NCBI GenBank assembly: GCA_903813345.2
Contig: CAIIXF020000006.1
Coordinates: forward strand, 38,095,936-38,159,935
Origin: Owenia fusiformis
Taxonomy: Eukaryota; Annelida; Polychaeta; Sabellida; Oweniidae
Direction of reading: 5' to 3'
Length of the DNA stretch: 64,000 nt
Below are positions 54,871-64,000 of the stretch, in pieces (the stretch's first letter is position 1; every line of letters begins with the position of its first letter). The position numbers and the translations under genes were made by a program. The notes beneath the pieces were generated by a model, which worked only from the letters and a program-made list of their open reading frames with translations, was not told the origin of the DNA and ran no database searches.

Positions 54871-55900
54871 ATGAAAAAATTAGAGAGCAACAATGCAATA
54901 GTCATCTTTTCAATTGTACCAATTTTATTTGATAATTATTTACCAATTTTTTATATATTTTTTTAGTAGAACCATCCAACACAGTATTTTCCTTTTGCTA
55001 CCAATTTTTGGGGACTTTTCAAACAATTTTCCGAAGCTGATTCGAACAAACTAAGATATACATATGCTTCGTAATCATCTCAATATACTAGTTAATTAAG
55101 GACAGTTAGGTTGAATCGAGATAAGTATCGAAAAAATGAAATGAACATAAAATCCCCACCCCCCAAAACTCTTAAAACTGGAAATGCACCTTTTTCCAGG
55201 GGTTTTCCATGAACAATTACTTTTGATCAACGTGTTGATAGATAGATGGAACTGGTGCTTTAGTTGATATGGGTGACTTATGATTGAGACGCTACAAAAT
55301 GTATGAGGATCAGCATTTAACACATTTGATGGTGAAACACTTTTCATATTTTATACGAATTTTTCATATGAAATAAAGTATTTATAGGGCTCAACTCACA
55401 AAAAGTGACATTCACAGTAAGCATATCGTACAAATAATGGTTGGTCTGGTTCCAATAAAATGTTAATAGAAATTAAAATGAAATAAAAGCAGTACTCGTA
55501 ATATCCTCTTGGATTTAGCATTTATAGCAAGTTATTGGATAATGAACGATCACTGTCATGGTTTCGCTTTCATGCTCAATAAAATAATTTATTTTAAAGT
55601 GCTAAAGAATTAAAAACAGTAGGGGACGTATGTGGTTATAGTTAACGTGGTAGTTAAGGTTAGTGACGAAGACAATTGCAATAGATTCTAATTGTTGATA
55701 GTTTGACTCAACGCATCTCAAGTCTACAGAACTGAATTACGCAATCGTCTGATTAAAATTAATGTAAGACTATGAAGCATTTTATAAACGGAATTACAAC
55801 CCTGATTGCGTATAAGATAATAAGGGAACGAGTTGTATTGAGGTCACCATATAAATCATTAGAGAGTAGAACCATAATTTGATAGGACCTCCTACCCTTT
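54871..55900. other. Intergenic, no gene recognised
   Basis: AT-rich DNA; short frames on both strands lack any recognisable domain. Confidence 0.45.
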
Positions 55901-56560
55901 TACACCTGGGCTCAGATTTATATTTATCCCATCGAACAAAGTTCGGAGGGATATAGGGAACGCCTCCGTCCGTCCGTTCGTCCAGGCAATAACTCAAATA
56001 CCATTGGCCTGATTTTGTTCATATTTTGTACAATTATAGCCTATGGGGGTAGAAAATTAGCTCGAAAGCCGATTTTCAAAATGGCTTCTCATTTAAAAAT
56101 GGCGGTAATTTTAGTGCCGATTTTACAGTAATTTAGGTGCAATATGTCATACTGTAAAAGCAATATGTTTTAAATGCCCAAATATTATAAAGGAAATTAC
56201 TAAAGCTAGAAATGTTTATATTATAAAAGCACATGGCTGCCATCTTGAAAAATGGCGGCCTTTACTCGTTATTTTACGATTTTTGCTGTAAATCGAAAAC
56301 TAGTGGAGCGATTTTGTTAATATTTGGTATGTGAATACTATAAGCATGGCACACTGTTTAATGCCACTTTTGGTAGAAGGTGGCCATTTTGAAAAAGTAG
56401 TGGAGCGATTTTGTTCATATTTGGTATGTGAATACTATAAGCATGGCACATCGTCTAACGACACTTTTGGTATAAGGTGGCCATTTTGAAAAATGGCTGC
56501 CATTTTTGCTATATACTTTGTTTGTAAAAATGCCAGCCATAGCTGTTCGATAGGATTTGC
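55901..56560. repeat. Repeat with GTCCGTCCGTTCGTCC and AAAATGGC tandem blocks
   Basis: ATCGAACAAAGTTCGGAGGG then GCCTCCGTCCGTCCGTTCGTCC-type sequence opens the block. AAAATGG(C)/GGCCATTTTGAAAAA motifs repeat. 56306-56400 and 56401-56495 are a direct duplication of about 93 bp (GTGGAGCGATTTTGTTAATA, GTGAATACTATAAGCATGGC, GGTGGCCATTTTGAAAAA). Probably the end of a dispersed repeat. Confidence 0.55.
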
Positions 56561-56611
56561 TACGCGTTGCCGTTGCTGTTGTCTGGTTTTAGTTCCTAAA
56601 ACATGCATAGT

Positions 56612-57873
56612 CACGGTGTTATTGCATGACGGTTACGTCAAGGCGATTTGCAAAATTTTGCGGTAACGATAACAAAAAATGGCGGATGGGAAAGACAGCA
56701 TGTCCTCTTTCTCGCCTGTAGGCAAGATTTACAGATAAGATTACCTTTTCAACAAGTTCCATTCGGTGACGTATATAGGGATGGTTATAAAGACTGGGTC
56801 AAATCTGCCAGGTGGTTTATTAGAAGCAGAATATAAGCTGTAAACTTACCGACTGAGATATCAAAGTTCATAATTTTTAGTCCATTCTCGTGTTTTCTCA
56901 GTATATGTCCCTCAAAGCCACTCGAACTATTAACTGTATAAAATGACAAATCCAGAACAGGAACGTGGTGTATATTGTTGTAAATAATAAGGTTTCAAAC
57001 GCAATGTCGTTAGACAACTGCGTATGAATTCTATGGGCGGTAACGTATTGTATTAGTTGTACATTAGATATTTAGCGGACGGTTACGTGCATGTACACCT
57101 TTCAAGTCAAGGTTGCTAGTTCTGATAGCCTCTTTCCATGTCATTGTTATAGCGGGTAAGAAATGGAATATTGAATTGCTTATATTCGTTTTCAGGACTC
57201 GCAAGAGACGCTCTTGTTTGAGCCTCTACAGGGCAAGGAATAAATTGTTTAACTTTATTTATGAAACCATGAATGAAAGTCAAAAAGATAGAAATGAAGA
57301 GGCAAAAGAAGAATTAGCTGTTCATTACTGATGAATATGACCAAATTAATAACAATGGATGGGGGGCGTACATATTTGAACGAGGTTCGCGTAACCGTCC
57401 ATCAATTTTTTGCGTAACCGCAAATTCAAAATATATTATTATGGCTTGAGTAGAACATATTAGGTGGTTTCCAATGCTCAATTGGCTTTTTATGATCGTA
57501 TGTAGGTTACGTATGTAGGTTACATCATCTATATACCCCGAGGTCGTTAGGCAATGTAGACCATGCCCTTAAGACAAAAATAAACAAATTACAAAATTTT
57601 GTGTAGTTTTGAACTCAACAGTTTTTCGCTTATTTCATGTTATCCCCGGGCATCAATTTGCAAAGACTACGTTCAAAAATACATTACGAAATGCAGCACC
57701 GAATGTGATATTTACATAAATCGTTCATCCTTTCATAGATACACAGTAGTAGAAAATAATGCACCAACCTTAGTTTTCTGTTCCATCGCGGCCATTTTAT
57801 TGGATAAATCATTGAACGTTCCCGTCCAACCTCGTTTTCAGAGGTGGCGTAACCGTCATGCTACTACACCGTG
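56612..57873. mobile_element. Transib/RAG-like non-autonomous element (1262 bp)
   Basis: The ends CACGGTGTTATTGCATGACG then GTTACGTCA and, inverted, CACGGTGTAGTAGCATGACG then GTTACGCCA agree in about 25 of 29 positions. A perfect 5-bp duplication ATAGT flanks them (56607-56611 and 57874-57878). Transib and ProtoRAG transposons have CAC-heptamer ends and 5-bp duplications; CACGGTG is one base from the recombination-signal heptamer CACAGTG. GGTAACG/GGTTACG sub-repeats recur inside (56663, 57080, 57393, 57410, 57506, 57848). No RAG1 or Transib transposase frame is present. The superfamily call is an inference from ends and duplication length. Confidence 0.6.
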
Positions 57874-58257
57874 ATAGTAGGCATCGATTACGTTTTTATG
57901 TGCTTTATCTCCAATCTGTACCAAGCCCAGAGTTAAGCTTTACCATTTTGACAATGTTAACAGTAACATACAACTGCTCAATTTTACATAAAGAACACTA
58001 GCAAATAGAACAGAGAATCGACGAATTTACTTTCACGACTATAGGCTCCACATGGTGCCCTATTATGTAATACATGGAACATACTTCACACCATGGGACT
58101 CCGATTATCATGAGTATGTTTTCAATCACCAACAAAAATTGGTTGATGGTTGAGTAGGCCTACTTAGTACTTATCAATGAAAAAATGCTACAAGCTTACT
58201 GAAGCATGCAGGCTTTTTAAACAGCCCTCCATTGATCCTCAAGTCAATGGAGTAATA

Positions 58258-59238
58258 TACAGGGTGGGCAAGTATCATAACATTATGGTATTGACATGAA
58301 ATTTTTTTCACAGAAACTTAAGGATAGGCATATTTTACCATTCAGATACTTAAGCTAATACTGCCTTCAAATTTTTTTGTCAGATGTTTGAATATTGATG
58401 GTAATTGTTCATTTATCCGAGATTTACCATTTTTCCTAGAAAATCTGACTTTCTATGATTTTATGTGATCAACAATAACACATTCATTATGTTTACTAAA
58501 TCTGCTACAATCTTTGATAACTGTTTAACCAATGTCTAGTACAGGTTTATATCAGTATCTAGTCACTATGGTAATACTGTTACACTGTATTAATTATTTA
58601 TTAACCAAATGTTCTATTCATCCGCCTTTCACCTTCACAATCACATGGAGACGAGAACTGAACTGGTCAATGGTGAGATCCAGCAGTTCTAGTTGTAGTC
58701 GTCTCCACTTATCCCGCAGAACTTCTTATATTTGATCAATGATTTGTGGGGTATAACCATTTACTACAATACATTGTTCCAGGTGCCCCCATGGGTGATA
58801 GTCCCAGGGGTTGGCATCTGGTGTATTGGGTGGCCATTCGACTCAGGACTAATCTTCTTCAAAAGGGACATCTTTCAAGAATGGGGGCTCTTTCAGCCCC
58901 TTGATTCATTAGTTCTGATGAATAGCCGCCCAATACATCAGTTAACAAAGATTGCAGCAGATTTAGTGAACAAAATAAATGTTCTATCGATGATCATATA
59001 AAACTATAGAAAATCACATTTTCTAGGAAAATCGGTAAATCTCGGACACATGAACAATTTACCATTAATATTCAAATATCTGACAAAAAAAATTATAGTC
59101 ACAATTAGCTGAAGTATTTGAATGATAAAATATGCCTATCCTTAAGTTTCTGTAAAAAAAGTTCATGTCAATACCATAATGTTATGATACCTTTTTTGCC
59201 TTCTAAAAAGGTTGCAAAATTTTTTGGCCCACCCTGTA
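58258..59238. mobile_element. Tc1/mariner-type foldback with transposase remnant and TA duplication
   Basis: TACAGGGTGGGCAAGTATCA then TAACATTATGGTATTGACAT (left) is mirrored at the right end (ATGTCAATACCATAATGTTA ... GGCCCACCCTGTA). TA lies on both sides (58256-58257, 59239-59240). Arms are about 230 bp. On the minus strand (58860-58620) WPPNTPDANPWDYHPWGHLE preserves the DDD-motif region of a mariner-like transposase, followed by a decayed tail. Confidence 0.82.
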
Positions 59239-59319
59239 TAAGCCTCATAAACTTGTACTAAAATACCCCGATAAAAGGGAGAAAGGGTCGATGGCAAACA
59301 TTGACAGGACCCGGGTTTT

Positions 59320-59645
59320 TAGCACCCGTGCTGTTAGCTCTCGAAACCCGTGCCAATAGCTCTCGAAACCCGTGCTAGAATAGTCTCGCAACCAGTGCTA
59401 TTTACTGAACGAAACGATCGGAAAACCCCGGGGCACGGCGTCCTATCAGAGTATTTATGGATATAGGACACCCATATGACCATGTTATCAGTTTGGATCT
59501 ACCATTAACAGGCCCGTAGCCAGGACCCTCTACCATTGCAAAAATTCTTTCAAAACCATGCAGTTTCTCACCATTCTGAACACGTTTTCAAGTGGTTCAA
59601 GTGGACACGTACTAAAATAGTCTCGAAACCAGTGCTATTTTAACT
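59320..59645. repeat. Short tandem phrases CTCGAAACCCGTGCTA and CGTAGCC repeat
   Basis: AGCTCTCGAAACCCGTGCCA/TAGCTCTCGAAACCCGTGCT and related TAGTCTCG(C/A)AACCAGTGCTATTT occur at 59335-59405 and again at 59616-59640. Between them, 59511-59600 is the inverse of the repeat at 42410-42561. Confidence 0.55.
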
Positions 59646-61445
59646 TTTGACGGTAGAGGCGCCATAATCTGAACGAAATGCAAAATACTCTAAACCCGGG
59701 ATGTAGCATCCCTTGGTATTCATGAATCGGATTAATTGCCCGACCTTTTACCTTTCTGCCAGTTTGAATTCATGTCGATAAAGGCTCTCAAATAATTAGA
59801 ATTAAACATTATTCTCAAAATTCAAAAGTGAATTGGCTATAGCAATTAGGAGTTAGGGTCCTTATGTGTTCAAGTTTACGTGTTCGAAGGTATTTGGGAT
59901 TAGATGAGGTTTTAATTAATGTTATAGTTTCTGATAATAGCTGGCCTTGAACTACATTGTGGTATTTGGAGTTGATGCTGTATTCAAGTCTGGACCAAAC
60001 AAACTAATCAAGAAAGTTTGATGTACAATTTATTTATTTCTATTGCAAAGAACTATTTACATATGCCATTTCAAAGTCAACCCATGTGACTATTCATTTT
60101 ATCAAGCGATTTATAAAGTATTATAATTATGCATATACCTGTTGACTCACTTCAATCTTGAACATTAACAAACTTTATCTCCATTTTTGGGTGTGGCTAA
60201 TTCCAGTTCACCCTACTGTGGACTAGTGACAACATATATTTTGCAAAAGCCAAAAATGTATGCATTTAGTATTGAAACATCAAGTCCATTGTACATCGAT
60301 CACAAATAAAGACCTATCGCATTTACATATACTCCAATAAATTCAAATACAGTAAAACCTGTAAATAGTGAACACCTATTGAGCCACAAAAAGTGTCCAC
60401 TATAGGTATTTTCTAACTATCGAGGGCATGATATACAGGATTCGATGTGAAATGTATCTGAAGTGGTGCTAACTAAGAGAGGTGTTCACTAAAACAATAT
60501 ACCATATTATCTAATGAGCGCACAATTCCAATGAGGCAAATGTGACTATTTTATTGAATTTTGTCTCAATATTAACACATTGATTTTGATTAACAGAACT
60601 GATTGATATATTATATTGATTGATGATTTTCAACATGTTTAATGCAGATAAAAATAGTAGCTGTAGAGTATGAGAACCTAAGTGATCACAACTAAAAGGA
60701 TCATCGTCGATATTTTTCTCAACATCATACACTTTTAAATTTCAATTTGGAAACCACACTGTGGATTTATTAAGAGAATATGGTAATTACACCACATAAA
60801 CTAAAATGCCTACATAATGAATATTGCAATTACTGGTTAAATTTGACAAGAAAAAACAATTTCCATAACCCCATGAAAATGAAAGCCCTCAAAAAGTCAA
60901 AAATACAATAAACACCAGAACTGCTTAATGCTACTTCAATTTTTGAATTTTTAGAAGAAATCCAATGTTTACCAACAACAGACGCCTTGTTGATCTCAGA
61001 GGTTCACTGTGTAAGAACCATTAATTGAATATCTTAAAGATCTTCCAAATCTAATGAGTTAACCAATCTCCAATTTTTTTATATGATAAATCCTGTATTG
61101 AAATAACAGTATTCATGTTAATTCCCCAAGCAGAAATCTTATACTCTATACCATTTTTATTGGGGCACCAAAATTCATCCATTTAAGATTTCCCTTATCA
61201 AACGACTACATGTACTTTACAAAGTTATTGCAAATGAATATCTTTACATAAAGTTAACAAGGCATTTCTACGAAAGATTGTTTGCACACATTCGGTGCAA
61301 CCTTTTAACAAACATCTAAATAACAGTCTGAGACTATAAAAATGCATTAGCTATCAAGAGTGATATTTTTCACCAAATATATGTTTTCATAGGTACTATA
61401 AATTCAAAGAGTTCTGATCAATTTACTTAATTAATTCTACTGATC
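59646..61445. other. AT-rich region with a degraded pogo-like MITE
   Basis: 60348-60503 starts TACAGTAAAACCTGTAAATA then GTGAACACC and has a matching GAGGTGTTCACT near its right end, a third copy of the pogo-like family. The rest holds no recognised gene. Confidence 0.5.
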
Positions 61446-61699
61446 ACTATTTCATCAATATTTCAATAGCTTGCACACAACCAAAGCAGACAAAAGACAA
61501 AAGTATTTTCCTGTCTACTACCAGGCCATTGTCCCAATGAACATGAAGATGATTTTGAAAAGGTGTTCTTCTTGTAACACATAGCAAACATGTAGAGAGC
61601 TTCTTCATCTGGAAACACAAAGCTTCAAAATCATTCCTGTCATACAGTTTTGTTATTATACTCAACATCAAGCGGTAGTTCTGTTATCATGACCTGACA
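61446..61699 (-). other. Unassigned stop-free stretch
   Basis: A minus-strand frame of about 74 codons (ATG near 61671) with a cysteine-rich middle (CFQMKKLSTCLLCVTRR) ends at 61447, next to the minisatellite. It could be the last exon of a minus-strand gene or chance. No family was recognised. Confidence 0.2.
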
Positions 61700-62695
61700 A
61701 CCCCTGAGAACCTCTTGCTGATGTTCTGACTCATGTTGTTGTAGAACCTGATGATGTTCTGACTCATGTTGTTGTAGAATCTGGGGATGCTCTGACTCAT
61801 GTTGTAGAGCCTGGGGATGCTCTGACTCATGTTGTAACCTGGGTATGTTCTGACTCATTTTGTTGTAGAACCTAGTGGTGGATATTCTGACTCATGTTGT
61901 TGTAGAACCTAGTGATGTTCTGACTCATGTTGTTGTAGAATCTGGGGATGCTCTGACTCATGTTGTAGAGCCTGGGGATGCTCTGACTCATGTTGTAACC
62001 TGGGTATGTTCTGACTCATTTTGTTGTAGAACCTAGTGGTGGATATTCTGACTCATGTTGTTGTAGAACCTAGTGATGTTCTGACTCATGTTGTTGTAGA
62101 ATCTGGGGATGCTCTGACTCATGTTGTAGAGCCTGGGGATGCTCTGACTCATGTTGTAGAGCCTGGGGATGTTCTGACTCATTTTGTTGTAGAACCTAGT
62201 GGTGGATATTCTGACTCATGTTGTTGTAGAACCTAGTGATGTTCTGACACATGTTGTTGTAGAATCTGGGGATGCTCCGACTCATGTTGTAGAGCCTGGG
62301 GATGTTCTGACTCATTTTGTTGTAGAACCTGGGTATGTTCTGACTCATTTTGTTGTAGAACCTAGTGGTGGATAGTCTGACTCATGTTGTTGTAGAACCT
62401 AGTGGTGGATATTCTGACTAATGTTGTTGTAGAACCTAGTGATGTTCTGACTCCTGTTGTTGTAGAATCTGGGGATATTCTGACAAATGTTGTTGTAGAA
62501 CCTGAGTATGTTCTGACTCATGTTGTAGAACCTGAGTATGTTCTGACTCATGTTGTTGTAGAACCTAGTGAAGTTCTGACTCCTGTTGTTGTAGAATCTG
62601 GGGATATTCTGACACATGTTGTTGTAGAACCTGAGTATGTTCTGACTCATGTTGTTGCAGAAGCTGGGGATGTTCTGATTCATGTTGTAGAACCT
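61700..62695. repeat. 30-bp minisatellite with higher-order repeats
   Basis: The unit is GATGTTCTGACTCATGTTGT then TGTAGAACCT, with 27-bp variants lacking one TTG. About 33 units. A block of 5-6 units beginning GTGGTGGATATTCTGACTCA recurs about every 160 bp (61876, 62036, 62199), giving a higher-order period. Open frames on both strands (DVLTHVVVEP or SQNIPRFYNN type) are products of the period being a multiple of three. Confidence 0.9.
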
Positions 62696-62756
62696 GCAAT
62701 TCACAATTTACAACTATAAATTGGCAACTACACAGAGTAGGAAATCCCAACGAACA

Positions 62757-63579
62757 CTAGGGTGTCCAAAAAAAAAACAGGACCGTAAGAAAGTTGAATA
62801 ACTCAGTCAATTTTGCATATTTTGCCTTGAAATTTTAGAATTATTTAGTTCATTCAATGTGAATTTTGCTTCGAAGGTTTGATGATAATCTGTTTATTGT
62901 GTCAAAAACTACATTACTTTACAAAAAATGCTCAAAATGGGCACTTCTCCTCTCTATGCACAAATGAATCCTGCAAACAAAGTTATTAATGACCCTGACA
63001 TATACACATTAATGTGGATGGTAAATATTGGGGTAGTTATTGCCTGTCAGTATACACATTGGCTTTGAGAAATCCTCAAAGATAAAAATTTGGGGATTTA
63101 GATCTGGCGAATGAGCTGCCCATATGGTTTGCTTTCTGCAACTGATGAGCTGACCACCAGAGCATTGCCTAAACCATTTCAGCATATCATTTGCAGTGTT
63201 GGGGTGGTATTGGCTTGTTGAAACCACTGCTTATCTCTTTTGATGTCCCTTCTGGTGCTTAAGTGACCTCCCAAACTTATTTAACAACTTACTGGTCCAT
63301 GCTCATGGTGATAGCATGTCCCCAGTCACCTTCGAACCAAAAAGGACTGATGAACTTTGTTCGCCGGATTAAATTGTGCATATAGAGAGGAGAAGTGCCC
63401 ATTTGGGGCATGTTTTGTAAGAAGCTGTAGTTTTTGACTCAATTCGTAGATTATTATCAAACTTTCACAACTAAATTCACATTGAATTAACTAAATAATT
63501 TGCAAATTTCAAGGCAAAATATGCAAAATTGACTGAGTTATTCAACTTTCTTACGGTCCTATTTTTTGGACACCCTGTA
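62757..63579. mobile_element. Tc1/mariner-type foldback with transposase remnant
   Basis: AGGGTGTCCAAAAAAAAAAC then AGGACCGTAAGAAAGTTGAA (left) is mirrored by TTCAACTTTCTTACGGTCCT then ATTTTTTGGACACCCTGTA (right). Arms are about 220 bp, ending near GAGAGGAGAAGTGCCCATTT. On the minus strand (63227-63040) QTIWAAHSPDLNPQIFIFED is a decayed W-P-x-x-S-P-D-L-N-P-x-D-F-x-x-W region. Confidence 0.8.
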
Positions 63580-64000
63580 AATCATGAACTGTACAGTCAC
63601 AATGTAATATTTACCATCGTACTCTTCCCTTCAATAAATAGACCACTGTAGTATCACGTAACCATACTTGAAAGATATGTCTAAGTTATGGCCTATTCCA
63701 GCCATTTTGAATTTTCTCAGAAAAAATACCATTATTGTGATCCACTCTAAATATACTCTTAGTATAATATAGCCATACTTCTAAGATGAAGAAAATTGAA
63801 AAGGTTTAATGGTAATAAATATGATCTTAAACAATGCTGAAGGACTTAGTTTTTAACATTTGTTGGCTCACCCTGTGCCTCAATTGGTTTTATTTCAAGT
63901 CATTTAAAGAGTTAGTTTAAAAATTGCATAAATTGTTGGACTCTGAGACATAAAAAATCTTCAGTGTTGAATTGTTTTTCCTCAAAATCAGTGTTCAAAA
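63580..64000. other. Right end of window, no gene recognised
   Basis: AT-rich. GTTGGCTCACCCTGTGCC (63863-63880) resembles the end of another mariner-type element, but no partner was found in the window. Confidence 0.35.

Noticed and set aside
56648-57874. Short frames inside the Transib-like element
   Set aside because: Frames of 62-91 codons show no RAG1, RAG2 or Transib motif; the element is treated as non-autonomous.

Overview
The window is metazoan nuclear DNA. It holds spliced or intact animal genes (myotrophin, alpha-tubulin, CLN3/battenin), a non-LTR retrotransposon with a 2A-like motif, and many Tc1/mariner-type and other foldback elements in AT-rich DNA. The repertoire suits a marine invertebrate, possibly a deuterostome; the species cannot be fixed from the sequence.

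Layout. Positions 340-21018 (minus strand) hold the first two coding exons of a myotrophin-like ankyrin gene. They are separated by a 20.5-kb intron, and the last part of the gene lies left of the window. The intron contains a large palindrome: about 3.5 kb (2024-5520) and 3.3 kb (16740-20033) of a 39-bp satellite in opposite orientation, with matching unique outer ends. In the spacer between the arms sits a 4.8-kb unit (7041-11834) bounded by two nearly identical 653/655-bp direct repeats and flanked by ACAT on both sides. It carries two convergent genes: an I-PpoI-like His-Cys box endonuclease (plus) and a Mutator-like DDE transposase (minus). This nuclease/transposase cassette with LTR-like ends, inside a satellite palindrome, is the strongest candidate for an undescribed system.

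Further right: several foldback elements (20.3-22.7 kb); an intronless gene for a predicted secreted or GPI-anchored protein (24356-25789, minus); an intact 1145-residue CR1/Jockey-group LINE (27022-30459, plus); a three-exon alpha-tubulin gene (31393-34799, plus) with serine at the lysine-40 acetylation site; and a CLN3 gene with an uninterrupted reading frame (39908-41278, plus). From 43 kb onward mobile DNA dominates: four Tc1/mariner-type foldbacks that each keep a scrap of transposase, a LINE 3' remnant, a 3.8-kb element with 0.5-kb inverted ends, and a 1.26-kb element with RSS-like CACGGTG ends and a 5-bp target duplication. A small two-helix membrane protein gene (53036-53572) and its broken paralogue (45183-45540) lie among them. 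A 30-bp minisatellite with higher-order structure (61700-62695) lies near the right end.

The host genes look functionally unrelated (actin-capping regulation, microtubules, lysosome). The mobile elements are the connected part: the convergent endonuclease and transposase share one insertion unit, and at least one short element with a 9-bp target duplication could be a substrate of a Mutator-type enzyme. All family assignments rest on motifs read by eye.
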